A stretch of 64,000 nt of DNA from Amycolatopsis nivea (GTDB taxonomy: Bacteria; Actinomycetota; Actinomycetes; Mycobacteriales; Pseudonocardiaceae): positions 127,569 to 191,568 of the forward strand of contig NZ_SDLT01000015.1 of the NCBI RefSeq assembly GCF_004522235.1, written 5' to 3'. The notes below the pieces were generated by a model. That model made no database searches. It was not told the origin of the DNA and worked only from the letters and a program-made list of their open reading frames with translations. Both the position numbers and the translations under genes were made by a program. Positions 8,161 through 16,952 of this stretch are shown here, piece after piece; the first letter of the stretch is position 1; every line of letters begins with the position of its first letter.

Positions 8161-9315
8161 ATGGTGACAAGCCGTTACAGATTCGCGGCGTATCTCACCG
8201 GGGCCACTGCCGCGCGCACTGGGGACGAGCTGTCCGGCCCGGCGGTGTTGCTGCTGGGCGTGGGTGCTTCGGGGGCCGTCGCGGGGTCGACGTTGCTGGC
8301 CGGGCTGACGATCGCGGCGGCGGTGGGCGGGCCGTTGCTGGGTGCGGTTCTGGACCGGTCGCGTACGCCAGGACGGATCCTGGCGGTCGGGTTGGTCGGG
8401 TATGCGGTGGGGCTGACGGCGATCACGGCGCTTTTCGGGCAGGTGCCGTTTGTGCTGGTGGTGACGATTGCGGTGGTGACCGGGTTGCTGGCGCCGGCGA
8501 TCGGCGGCGGGTGGACCGCGCAGGTGCCCGCGCTCGTACCGACGGAGAAGCTCGGCAAGGCGAGCACGCTTGACGCGATGACGTTCACCGCGGCAGCGCT
8601 CGTGGGGCCAGGGCTGGCCGGCGTGCTCGCCGCGACCGCGGGGGCTCCGGTCGCAGTGGTCTTCGCGGGCGGGTTGATGCTGGTTGCGACGCCGTTCGCG
8701 TGGCGACTGCCCGGGAGTACCGAGAAACAGCCGTCGCGATTCTTTGCCGCGGCCACGGTTCTCGTGCGCAATCCCGCGTTGCGGCAGTCGACCGCGACCT
8801 CGACGTTGTCGTGCGTCGGGATCGGGATGGCGTTCGTCTGCTATCCGCTGGTCGGCGCGCAGCGGCTCGGCAGCGCGGGATACGGGACGTTGCTACTCGT
8901 CGGATTGTCAGTCGCGTCGTTGCTGGCGAACGCCGTCCTTTCGCGACGGTCGTATTCGCCGGACCGTGCGGTGCAGTTAAGCACCATCGCAATCGGAATC
9001 GGGCTCGCGGGGGCGGCGGTGGCGCCGAACGCAGTGCTGCTGGTGGTTGCGGTGGCGCTCACCGGGGTTGGCGAAGGACCGCAGTTGGCGTCGTTGTTCG
9101 CGGTGCGGCATCGGGAAGCGCCGCCGGAAATGCGGGCGCAGGTGTTCACCACCGCGGCGAGCATCAAGATCGCCGGAATTGCGCTGGGGAACGCGGTGGC
9201 CGGGCCGTTGGCTGCCTGCTCCCCCGCCGCTGGATTGGCCGCGGCGGCGGGGATGCAGGTGGTCGCGGCGGTCGCGCATCCGTTGTGGACGGTCAGAAAG
9301 CAGCTAGTCCGTTAG
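8161..9315 (+). CDS. MFS transporter
   Basis: The 384-residue integral membrane protein has about 12 hydrophobic segments separated by short charged loops. The cytoplasmic loop LDRSRTPGRIL after the second segment resembles the MFS motif A region, and a longer central loop lies around GSTEKQPSRFF. It is probably a proton-coupled exporter. The divergent CGNR regulator suggests stress- or drug-induced expression. ATG 8161 is used; GTG 8164 is equally possible. The 3' end overlaps the convergent sedolisin gene by 23 bases. Substrate not predictable. Confidence 0.85.
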   Translation: MVTSRYRFAAYLTGATAARTGDELSGPAVLLLGVGASGAVAGSTLLAGLTIAAAVGGPLLGAVLDRSRTPGRILAVGLVGYAVGLTAITALFGQVPFVLVVTIAVVTGLLAPAIGGGWTAQVPALVPTEKLGKASTLDAMTFTAAALVGPGLAGVLAATAGAPVAVVFAGGLMLVATPFAWRLPGSTEKQPSRFFAAATVLVRNPALRQSTATSTLSCVGIGMAFVCYPLVGAQRLGSAGYGTLLLVGLSVASLLANAVLSRRSYSPDRAVQLSTIAIGIGLAGAAVAPNAVLLVVAVALTGVGEGPQLASLFAVRHREAPPEMRAQVFTTAASIKIAGIALGNAVAGPLAACSPAAGLAAAAGMQVVAAVAHPLWTVRKQLVR

Positions 9316-10408
9316 GGGTTCCGTTGCCGGTCGGTCCGTCGTATCCCGGGACGCCAGTGCACAGGTAGTCACCGCATTCCTCGAAGCCGACGTTGTTTCC
9401 GCTGACGACATCGTTGAGCTTCCCCGAATACAGCCGCGAAGCATCCGGATACTGGTCGTGGTGCCCGGCCAGCGCGATGACTCCGGCGATGAACGGCGCC
9501 GACGCGCTGGTCCCGCCGACCACACTCCAGCCGGACAGGACTGTGGTCTCGTAAACGGCGGGTCCGGTGGCGGGATCGGCTACCGCGGCGACGTCGGCGA
9601 CGGTCCGGCCGGGACAGTTCGGATCCTTCTGCCACGACGGTTTCGCCACCCAAGCCGAACATCCGCTCGACGCACCGATCCACACCGATTCGGTCCAGCC
9701 GCGCGCGTTGTCCGCTTTGGACAGTGACGTGCCGCCGACCGCGACGACACTCGAGTACACCGCGGGCGCGTTGGGTGCGGCGAATCCGCCGTCACCGCTC
9801 GACGCGACGATCGCGACGCCGGGATGCTGATAATGCGCGGCGAAATCGCCGGACCAGTGGCTTTCGGGCGCGCCGTAGCTGTTCGACACGATCGTCGCGC
9901 CGAGTTTCACGGCGGTGTCCACGGAGGTGCCGAGTGCGTCGAAGGACGCGTCGTCTCCTTCTACCAGCAGGATTTTGCACTGGGCGCAGGCGGCGGAAGC
10001 CATGTCCAGGTCCAGCGCGGTCTCCACCGGCCAGTCGCCTTGCTGCGGCGGGAGGGGCGTGGCATCGCCGTGCTGGTTGACTTTGCGGAAGCAGCCGTTC
10101 GCCGTGGTACAGGGCGGGAGGCCGTAGGTTTGTCGATATACCGCCAGGTCTGCTTCGGCGGTCGGGGCGTCGCCAGCGTCGACGATGGCGATCGTTTCGG
10201 CAGCGCCGCCAGTGTCGGGCAGGCGGTATGCGGAACGCAGGTCAGCGGGGCTGTAGCCGGTGGCGCGCAAGGCAGTCCGACTGTCCACTTTGGCGTAACA
10301 GCGGGCGAATCCTGGCGCGGCGGGACCGCAGATGTCTCGTGGAGCAGCGGACGCGACGGACGGGATGAACGCGCCGAGGAGAATCAGCACAGCCAGGATG
10401 CGTTTCAT
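9293..10408 (-). CDS. Secreted S53 (sedolisin-like) serine-carboxyl peptidase
   Basis: The 371-residue product has a Sec signal peptide (MKRILAVLILLGAFIPSVASA). The catalytic Glu/Asp pair is in WPVETALDLDMASA (E-x3-D) and the nucleophile in GGTSASAPFIAGV. SNSYGAPE fits the oxyanion region and the C-terminal NDVVSGNN...GPTGNGTPNG the Ca2+-site region. The roughly 200-residue sedolisin pro-domain is absent: only about 50 residues precede the catalytic fold. It should act outside the cell as an endopeptidase. Its start overlaps the stop of the upstream large secreted protein (ATGA), so the two are co-produced. Confidence 0.85.
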   Translation of the reverse strand: MKRILAVLILLGAFIPSVASAAPRDICGPAAPGFARCYAKVDSRTALRATGYSPADLRSAYRLPDTGGAAETIAIVDAGDAPTAEADLAVYRQTYGLPPCTTANGCFRKVNQHGDATPLPPQQGDWPVETALDLDMASAACAQCKILLVEGDDASFDALGTSVDTAVKLGATIVSNSYGAPESHWSGDFAAHYQHPGVAIVASSGDGGFAAPNAPAVYSSVVAVGGTSLSKADNARGWTESVWIGASSGCSAWVAKPSWQKDPNCPGRTVADVAAVADPATGPAVYETTVLSGWSVVGGTSASAPFIAGVIALAGHHDQYPDASRLYSGKLNDVVSGNNVGFEECGDYLCTGVPGYDGPTGNGTPNGLAAF

Positions 10409-12573
10409 CGCTGGGCCTTCCCGACGGTGTAGGCGTTGCTGATCGTTTGGGTGATCGCGTTGCCCGCCAGGTCCTGCGCGGTCACCTTCAACGAGGGCGA
10501 AGTCCCGGCCGGTGGATTCCGCCAGACCGCCACGTATTCGCCGAACAGTCCGAAGACCTGCGCGGGCTGCCAGGTGGCTCCGTTGTCGACGGACACCGAA
10601 ACCGTCGCCGAGGTGATCGGCGAATGCGAACCGGCACCGCTGTACGCCGCGTGGCCGACGTGCAGTTCCAGCATCTGCACCGGCGAGGACGACGTCGTGG
10701 AGAGATCGGAATCCAACCGGTAGTCGACGGTCAGCGCACCTAGGATCCGGCACGGCTGCGTCGGGTCGCTGGCCCGGCAGCGATGCGGGGACGGCAGCGC
10801 GGTGCCCGCTGCCGGGTCGTATCGCAGGGTCAGTTCGGTGCGCAGCTTTCCGGCTTGGCTGACGCCCGGAATAGCGGTCCGGTCGACGTCCAGTACGCCG
10901 CGGAAGGTCGCGGGCGTCTTCGGCACGTCGACCGACACACCGTAGGTGCCGTCCTGGTCGAAGACCTGCTGATCGTCGCGGTACAGGGAGAAATGCAGCC
11001 GCGGAGCGTAGAACAACGGAAGTGCGGTGTGGTCCGGCACGCTGTCGCGCAATGCCGGAATCGCGACCGAAACGGTGCCGCCGGAGTAGCAGGCCTCGCA
11101 GAGCCGGTCTCGCTGCCACTGGCCGAGACCGGCGGAGAGCGGACCGCGGGACCAGTCGACGGTCGTGGTGCTGCCCGGCCGATAGGGGTGCGGATCGGCG
11201 GTCATCAGCTGGTACGACGAGCCTTTTTGCTCGTACTGCACCCATTCCCTCGTGTGCGTGGTGCCGAGGTAGTCGGTCAGCACCCCGGGAGCGGGGATGA
11301 AGAAGCCGCTCGCGCCGAGGCCGTGCCGCCGGATCACCGGGTCGACCGGACCGCTGTCGATCGCGACCGGCATCTTGTCCGCGGGATCGGCGTACATCCG
11401 GTCGCGGACCGTCGCGAGTTCACTGTCCTTTGTGGAGAACGACTGGTTCTCGGAGATGCCCTCGGTGGCGAAGGAAAGATCCACGCGGTACCGGTCTTCG
11501 GGCTTGGGTGCTTTGCCGCCCCATTGCACGACGTAGTGCAGCAAGCCCTGATCCGGCTTCGGCACCGGCCGCACGTACTGCTTGGTCTTGCCGCCCGCGA
11601 TGCCGACGGCGAATCCGCGGCCGGTCGGGTCCTCGCGGAAGAAGTTGGTGGTGAGCAGGTCCTGCGTGGCCGACTTCGGCGCGGCCACCTTGACCTCGGC
11701 GGTCGCGTACTTCTCCTCGACGGTCAGGACCTGCACGTCCGGCGAGTCGCCGACGACGAAGCCCTCGACCCACGAGGTCCGCGTCGCAGTCACGCTGCCG
11801 CCGCTGTCGAAGTCGGAGAAGGTCGCGGACGCGGCGTAATGGCCCTCGGGAACCGCGATCCGGGTGACGCCGTCGACGTCGACGTGCCGCAGCAGCTTGG
11901 CCGAGGAATCGGTGTTGATCAGCGACACCATTCCGTTGACCGAGCGGCCCTGCAGATCGGCGAGGCGGAGTTCGAGGATCTTCATCGGGTAGCGCGGCTG
12001 CTGTTCGCGAGGCGCACCGGCCAGCCGGATCGTCGCGGGCAGCACGCTGCTGCCTGCCGGACGGCCGGCGGACGCGTCTTCGGCGAGGCGTCGGTGCAGG
12101 TCAGCGGTGAATTCGGCGGCGGAAACGAGGGTGCCGGTCGCCGTGTTCCCCGCGGACGAGGCGAGCGTGATGCCGGGCAGCGCCGCCGGGGCCGCACCCG
12201 CCGGGAAAGTGATCTCCAGCGGGGCGTTCCCGGACTGCATCCGCGCGAGCGCGGTGACGTCGAACAGCGATTTGTCCAGCTTTCCGAGAAACGGAACGGC
12301 GTCGCTCGGAATGACGTAACGGTCGCCACCATCGGCTTGATAGGACTGAAAAGTGGTGCGCGGCGGCGACGAAAGGGCGTAATTCGTACCGCCGTTCGGT
12401 CCCGGGAAAACCGTGACCCGGTCCCCCGTCACCAGCGTCACTTCCCGCGCTTGCGGTGCCGCCGCGAAGGGCGCGGTCTCAGCGGCCGCAGGCGGTGCCA
12501 GCAAAGCGGAACCGCCCAGCACCAGCACTGCCGACGCGAGCGCGCAGCGTCTTCCGGAAACCCGTCCTCCCAT
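10405..12573 (-). CDS. Large secreted protein resembling the N-region of S8 peptidases but lacking the protease domain
   Basis: The 722-residue product has a signal peptide ending near PPAAAETAPFAAA. The mature N-terminus (REVTLVTGDRVTVFPG, then YVIPSDAVPF and KSLFDVTAL) resembles the N-terminal segment of the very large actinobacterial subtilases. No subtilase Asp/His/Ser motifs follow. The remainder is beta-rich; the last 100 residues (TSATVSVSVDNGATWQPA, DLAGNAITQTI) look like an Ig-like module. The 3' end is coupled to the sedolisin gene. It could be a chaperone, inhibitor or substrate-binding partner for that enzyme; this is inference. A GAGAGGAGC ribosome-binding site precedes the ATG. 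Confidence 0.65.
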   Translation of the reverse strand: MGGRVSGRRCALASAVLVLGGSALLAPPAAAETAPFAAAPQAREVTLVTGDRVTVFPGPNGGTNYALSSPPRTTFQSYQADGGDRYVIPSDAVPFLGKLDKSLFDVTALARMQSGNAPLEITFPAGAAPAALPGITLASSAGNTATGTLVSAAEFTADLHRRLAEDASAGRPAGSSVLPATIRLAGAPREQQPRYPMKILELRLADLQGRSVNGMVSLINTDSSAKLLRHVDVDGVTRIAVPEGHYAASATFSDFDSGGSVTATRTSWVEGFVVGDSPDVQVLTVEEKYATAEVKVAAPKSATQDLLTTNFFREDPTGRGFAVGIAGGKTKQYVRPVPKPDQGLLHYVVQWGGKAPKPEDRYRVDLSFATEGISENQSFSTKDSELATVRDRMYADPADKMPVAIDSGPVDPVIRRHGLGASGFFIPAPGVLTDYLGTTHTREWVQYEQKGSSYQLMTADPHPYRPGSTTTVDWSRGPLSAGLGQWQRDRLCEACYSGGTVSVAIPALRDSVPDHTALPLFYAPRLHFSLYRDDQQVFDQDGTYGVSVDVPKTPATFRGVLDVDRTAIPGVSQAGKLRTELTLRYDPAAGTALPSPHRCRASDPTQPCRILGALTVDYRLDSDLSTTSSSPVQMLELHVGHAAYSGAGSHSPITSATVSVSVDNGATWQPAQVFGLFGEYVAVWRNPPAGTSPSLKVTAQDLAGNAITQTISNAYTVGKAQR

Positions 12574-12724
12574 GCCCGATGCTCCTCTCCAGCATGCGGC
12601 CGAGCAGGATTTTCAGGACGGTTTCCGACGATGGACCAGACCAATTGACCGCGTCAACGAAAAACGCGGGTTCTGTCCGGAAGGGCAATTGTTGTCAGCC
12701 CGACCGGAGCAATGCGGGACGGGG

Positions 12725-13102
12725 CTAGAACGCCATCGCCTGCGCGCGCCGCTTCACCTCGGTGCCGTGGCTGGTGCGCAGCGCGTTGATCGGCGTGCTG
12801 CCCGGGAGCGTGTCGTCGGCGGTGAAGAGCCAGCGCAGCATCTCGGTGCGGCTGAACCCGGAGTCGGCGAGCACGGTGATCGTGCCGCCCAGCCCCTTGA
12901 CGATGCCGTCCTTCACGAAGAAGTCGCCGGGCACGCAGAGTTCGCCTTTGCGCCGGACAGCGATCAGTTCGCCGTCCCGCAGCATCTGGCGCACCTTGTT
13001 GGCCGACACGCCCAATGCGGCCGCCACCTCCGGCAACGGCTTGACCGCGACTGCGGCGTCGAGGATGTCGTCGGCGACAGGAATCCCACTCACACGTGAC
13101 AC
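12725..13102 (-). CDS. Rv2175c family DNA-binding protein
   Basis: The product is 125 residues from GTG 13102. That start has GGGGGA 11 bases upstream; GTG 13129 and 13093 are alternatives. The N-terminal part (LPEVAAALGVSANKVRQMLRDGELIAVRRKGE) is a winged helix-turn-helix, and the C-terminal part (GLGGTITVLADSGFSRTEMLRWLF) matches the Rv2175c tail. In M. tuberculosis, Rv2175c binds DNA and is a substrate of the neighbouring kinase PknL. The same divergent pairing with a kinase is kept here, supporting a conserved kinase-effector pair. The mapped phosphosite near the N-terminus cannot be assigned because of start ambiguity. Confidence 0.85.
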   Translation of the reverse strand: MSRVSGIPVADDILDAAVAVKPLPEVAAALGVSANKVRQMLRDGELIAVRRKGELCVPGDFFVKDGIVKGLGGTITVLADSGFSRTEMLRWLFTADDTLPGSTPINALRTSHGTEVKRRAQAMAF

Positions 13103-13171
13103 TGTGCCACATTCCCCCGTCCGGACCACTGCTACGCACGGGTGACCCGCCCCGGCACGCGCGGCCTTCCG

Positions 13172-13177
13172 TACGAT
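13172..13177 (+). promoter_or_regulatory. Candidate -10 box for leaderless pknL
   Basis: TACGAT followed by 8 bases and then GTG 13186. No Shine-Dalgarno is present. Confidence 0.45.
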
Positions 13178-13185
13178 TGCCCACC

Positions 13186-15204
13186 GTGACGCGCACCCAG
13201 CCCAGCCTCGTCGGCACCCTGCTCGAACGCCGGTACCGCGTTGACCAGCTGCTGGCCAGGGGCGGGATGTCGGCCGTCTACCGGGGCCTCGACACCCGCC
13301 TGGACCGGGCGGTGGCGATCAAGATCATGGATCCGCGGTTCGCCGACGACCGGTCGTTCGTCGACCGGTTCGTGCGCGAAGCGCGTTCGGCCGCCCAGCT
13401 GCATCACCCGAACGTGGTCGCCGTGCACGACCAGGGCTTCGACACCCCGGCCGGCCAGGACGCCGGTCTCGCCTTCCTGGTGATGGAGCTGGTCAACGGC
13501 GGCACGCTGCGCGACCTGCTGGACGAACAGGGCCAGCTGGACGTCTCGCTCGCGCTGAGCGTCGCGGAGCCGGTGCTGGCCGCGCTGGCCGCCGCGCACG
13601 CCGCCGGGCTGGTGCACCGCGACGTCAAGCCCGAGAACGTGCTCATCGGCCGCAGCGGGCAGCTGGCGGGCGGCGTGGTCAAGGTCGGCGACTTCGGCCT
13701 GGTCCGCGCGGTCGCCAGCGCGGGCACCACGAGCTCGAGCGTCATCCTGGGCACCGTCGGCTACCTGGCCCCCGAACAGGTCGCCACCGGCGACACCACG
13801 GCCCGCAGCGACGTCTACTCGGCGGGCATCCTGCTGTACGAGATGCTCACCGGCCGCCTGCCCTACACCGGCGACACCGCGATCTCGGTCGCCTACCGGC
13901 ACGTGAACGACGACGTCCCGCGCCCGAGCGAGCTCCGGCCGGACCTGCCGCCGGCGCTCGACGACCTGGTCCTGCGCGCCACCCGCCGCGACCCGGAGCA
14001 GCGCCCAGCCGACGCGAACGAGTTCCTCGCGCAGTTGCAGGCCGCGCGCGCCGAACTGGGGCTGCAGCCGGTCGCGGTGCCGGTGCCCCCGCCGCCGGAC
14101 GGCGACCGCGTGTCAGACGTCGAACGCACCCTCCCGAACATTCCGGCCGTCCAGCAGAACGTGCCGGTTGACCAGCAGACCATGCCGGTCTCCGGACCCC
14201 GCGGCACGCGCGCCCTGACCCGCGCCGTGCCCGCCGCGCCGCCGCCTCCGGTACCGCCGCGCGCCGGCCCCTCCGCCGCGCCGGACGAGCCGCGGAAGCC
14301 GCGGGACAAACGCAAGCTGATCGCGCTGGCGATCGCCGGGGTGCTCGTGCTCGGCGGGCTGATCGGCGCGTTCGCGTTCATCCTCAGCGATTCCAAGGTC
14401 ACGACCACGACCGTGCCGAAGCTCGCCGGGCTGACCCAGGCCGAGGCGGGCGACCAGCTGCGCGCGGCGAAGCTGAACCCGCGCTACAGCCAGGAGTTCG
14501 ACAACACGGTCGAGGCCTACAAGGTCATCAAGGTGGATCCGGCCCCGGGCACCACGCTCGACCAGGACGCCACCGTGTCCGTGGTGGTGTCCAAGGGCAA
14601 GCCGAAGGTGCCGAACATCCAGGTCGGCACCGCGCTCGACACGGCGACGAAGGCGATCCAGGAGCAGAAGCTCACCGTCGTCCAGGGCACGCCGGAGTAC
14701 AGCGACACCGCGCCGCAGGGCACCGTCGTGAGCGTGAGCCCGGCGGCGGGCACCCCGGTGGACGTCGGCGGCCAGGTCACGCTGGTCCTGTCCAAGGGCC
14801 CGGAGCCGCTTCCGCCGGTCCCGGACGTGACCGGGCGGTCCAAGGACGAGGCGTTCCAGATCCTCAAGCAGGCCGGATTCCAGCCGCAGGACGGCGGCGA
14901 GGAGTTCTCGCAGACCGTGCCCGCCGGGGCGGTCACCCGCACCGACCCGGGCGCGGGCTCGCCGGGGACGAAGAAGGTCAAGGTCTACGTCTCGAACGCG
15001 GTGCAGGTCCCGGACGTCCGGTACCGCCCGTTCGACCAGGCCGCGGACGCGCTCGAGGCGGCCGGGCTCGAGGTCGACCGCAAGGGCGGCGACGGCAACG
15101 GCCACGGGCACGGCGGCTTCGACTTCGTCCTGCAGCAGGACCCGGCCCCGGGCACGTTCGTGCCGAAGGGCACCAAGGTCAAGATCCGGGGGTTCGGCGG
15201 ATGA
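13186..15204 (+). CDS. pknL: Membrane Ser/Thr protein kinase with four PASTA repeats (PknL-like)
   Basis: The 672-residue product carries a full Hanks kinase domain (about 18-290): Gly loop ARGGMSAVY, Lys46 in AIKI, HRDVKPEN at 144-151, DFG at 169-171 and APEQ. A Pro-rich juxtamembrane linker (about 310-375) and one transmembrane segment (LIALAIAGVLVLGGLIGAFA) follow. Four extracellular PASTA repeats of about 65-70 residues end the protein; the motifs VPKLAGLTQAEA, VPNIQVGTALD, VPDVTGRSKDEA and VPDVRYRPFDQA mark them. PASTA domains sense peptidoglycan or lipid II. The M. tuberculosis PknL at the syntenic site has no PASTA repeats, so this is a PknB-like architecture in the pknL position. It is coupled to the next gene by ATGA. 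Confidence 0.92.
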   Translation: MTRTQPSLVGTLLERRYRVDQLLARGGMSAVYRGLDTRLDRAVAIKIMDPRFADDRSFVDRFVREARSAAQLHHPNVVAVHDQGFDTPAGQDAGLAFLVMELVNGGTLRDLLDEQGQLDVSLALSVAEPVLAALAAAHAAGLVHRDVKPENVLIGRSGQLAGGVVKVGDFGLVRAVASAGTTSSSVILGTVGYLAPEQVATGDTTARSDVYSAGILLYEMLTGRLPYTGDTAISVAYRHVNDDVPRPSELRPDLPPALDDLVLRATRRDPEQRPADANEFLAQLQAARAELGLQPVAVPVPPPPDGDRVSDVERTLPNIPAVQQNVPVDQQTMPVSGPRGTRALTRAVPAAPPPPVPPRAGPSAAPDEPRKPRDKRKLIALAIAGVLVLGGLIGAFAFILSDSKVTTTTVPKLAGLTQAEAGDQLRAAKLNPRYSQEFDNTVEAYKVIKVDPAPGTTLDQDATVSVVVSKGKPKVPNIQVGTALDTATKAIQEQKLTVVQGTPEYSDTAPQGTVVSVSPAAGTPVDVGGQVTLVLSKGPEPLPPVPDVTGRSKDEAFQILKQAGFQPQDGGEEFSQTVPAGAVTRTDPGAGSPGTKKVKVYVSNAVQVPDVRYRPFDQAADALEAAGLEVDRKGGDGNGHGHGGFDFVLQQDPAPGTFVPKGTKVKIRGFGG

Positions 15205-15410
15205 TCGGCAGCCGCGGCCGGGTGACCGGCACCGTCGGCCCGGGGCTGATCGGCGAGGTGCTGCTCAGCGTCCGCGGCGGCACCGAGGCCTTCTACGCCT
15301 ATCCGGCCGAGCCGGACACCACGTTCGCCGTGGGAACACCCGTTCTGGTGGTCGATTTCGAGCCCCCGCGCACGGTCTACGTGGAAAGGTGGCAACCGTT
15401 GCGCGCTTGA
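15201..15410 (+). CDS. Small NfeD-like OB-fold protein
   Basis: The 69-residue soluble protein starts inside the pknL stop (ATGA). The sequence GSRGRVTGTVGPGLIGEVLL...FAVGTPVLVVDFEPPRTVYVERW fits the five-stranded OB fold of the NfeD C-terminal domain (G-x-V-G, GEV, V.....G..V.V). NfeD-family proteins are typically encoded next to SPFH/flotillin genes, and the next gene is one, which supports the call. No membrane segment is present, so it would act at the cytosolic face of the SPFH assembly. Confidence 0.7.
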   Translation: MIGSRGRVTGTVGPGLIGEVLLSVRGGTEAFYAYPAEPDTTFAVGTPVLVVDFEPPRTVYVERWQPLRA

Positions 15411-15476
15411 CCGCGTCGCAGTGCTGACGGCGTCTGAGCGCCGTGCCAGCTGAATACGGAAAGTGCGGCGAGGGCT

Positions 15477-16952
15477 ATGGAAATCTGGGTCATCGTGGTG
15501 ATCGCGGTCGTGGCCGTGATCCTGCTGTTCGGGCTCCTGCGGATCCTGTACAAGGTCGCGGAGCCGAACGAGGCGCTCATCATCTCCGGCTGGGGCGTCC
15601 GGGTCGAGCGCACCGAGACCGCCGACAGCCTCGGGTTCAAGATCGTCACCGGCCGCGGCGTGAACGTGCTGCCGGGCTTCCAGACCGCGCGCAGGCTGTC
15701 GCTGGACACCCGAGGGGTGAACCTGCAGGTCTCGTGCGTGACGAAACAGGGTCTGCCGGTCACCGTGCGCGCGGTCGTGATCTACAAGGTCGGCGACGAT
15801 TTCGCGTCGATCGCGAACGCCGCCCGCCGGTTCCTCGACCAGCAGAAGGGCATGAACGACACCATCCACGAGCTGTTCTCCGGCCACCTGCGGTCGATCG
15901 TGGGCGGGCTGACCATCGAGGAGATGATCCACAACCGCGACGCGCTGACCGGCGAGGTCCGCCAGTCGTCGGCCACCGAGATGATCAAGCTCGGGCTGAT
16001 CGTGGACTCGCTGCAGATCCAGGAGATCGACGACGAGTCCGGCTACATCGTCAACCTCGGCAAGCCGCACGCGGCCGCGATCGCCGCCTCCGCGCGGATC
16101 GCCGAGGCGCAGCGCGACCAGGAGGCCACCGAGGCCGAGCAGATCGCCGCCGCGCGCAAGGCGGGCGCGATCCGGGAAAGCCAGATCCAGCAGGCCGGGT
16201 ACCAGGCCGAGGTGGACCAGGCCAAGGCGAAGGCGAGCCAGTCCGGTCCGCTGGCCGAGGCGACCGCGCGCCAGGAGGTCGTGGTCCAGGAGACCAGGGC
16301 CGCCGAACTCGAGGCGGCGCTGTCCGAGCAGCGGCTGCAGTCGCAGGTCCGCAAGCCGGCCGACGCGAAGGCGTACGAAACGCGCACCACGGCGGACGCG
16401 GAACGCGACGCGCAAATCGCCCGTGCGCAGGCACAGGCGAAGGAAACCGAGCTGCGGGCCGGTGCGGACGCGACCCGGGTCAAGACCGCGGCGGACGCCG
16501 AAGCGCAGGCCACGAAGGCACGGGCGGAAGCCAGCGCGAGTGCGACGAAGGCCACTGGCGAGGCGGAAGCGGCGGCCGCCAAGGCGAAGGGTCTCGCGGA
16601 CGCCGAAGCGGCGAAAGCCAAGGGTCTGGCCGAAGCCGAAGCGGCGAAAGCGAAGGGGCTCGCCGAGGCCGAGTCGATCAAGGCGCGCGCGGCCGCACTG
16701 GCGGAGAACCAGGAGGCTGTGGTAGCACAACAGCTGGCCGAGCGCTGGCCGGAGATCGTCGAAGCGGGCGCGCAGGCCTTCGGCAATGTCGACCACATGG
16801 TGGTCCTGAACGGCGCGGACGGGATGTCGGACATGTTCACCAAGGCGCTCTCCCTCGGCGGCACGGGCCTCGGCCTCGCCCGCCAGCTGATGGACGCCAT
16901 GGGCCCCAAGCAGTCCGGTTCCGACGGCAGCGTCGCCCCTCGCGAGGACTGA
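15477..16952 (+). CDS. SPFH/Band 7 (flotillin-like) membrane scaffold protein
   Basis: The 491-residue protein has one N-terminal membrane helix (about 4-25, IVVIAVVAVILLFGLL). An SPFH domain follows (about 30-205, PNEALIISGWGV, VNVLPGFQTARRLSLDTRGV, VYKVGDD-type strands). A long Ala/Glu/Lys coiled coil (about 205-415) contains an 11-residue tandem repeat, and the C-terminal about 70 residues resemble flotillins (EIVEAGAQAFGNVDHMVVLNG). Such proteins form membrane microdomain cages. The neighbourhood with an NfeD-like protein and a PASTA kinase suggests a cell-envelope role. The next gene overlaps its stop (TGATG). Confidence 0.88.
   Translation: MEIWVIVVIAVVAVILLFGLLRILYKVAEPNEALIISGWGVRVERTETADSLGFKIVTGRGVNVLPGFQTARRLSLDTRGVNLQVSCVTKQGLPVTVRAVVIYKVGDDFASIANAARRFLDQQKGMNDTIHELFSGHLRSIVGGLTIEEMIHNRDALTGEVRQSSATEMIKLGLIVDSLQIQEIDDESGYIVNLGKPHAAAIAASARIAEAQRDQEATEAEQIAAARKAGAIRESQIQQAGYQAEVDQAKAKASQSGPLAEATARQEVVVQETRAAELEAALSEQRLQSQVRKPADAKAYETRTTADAERDAQIARAQAQAKETELRAGADATRVKTAADAEAQATKARAEASASATKATGEAEAAAAKAKGLADAEAAKAKGLAEAEAAKAKGLAEAESIKARAAALAENQEAVVAQQLAERWPEIVEAGAQAFGNVDHMVVLNGADGMSDMFTKALSLGGTGLGLARQLMDAMGPKQSGSDGSVAPRED
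16578..16676 (+). repeat. Three 33-bp tandem repeats in the SPFH coiled coil
   Basis: Units at 16578-16610, 16611-16643 and 16644-16676 encode variants of AKAKGLAEAEA. An 11-residue period corresponds to three heptad-like turns of a right-handed or stutter-containing coiled coil. Copies differ mainly at third codon positions. Confidence 0.75.
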
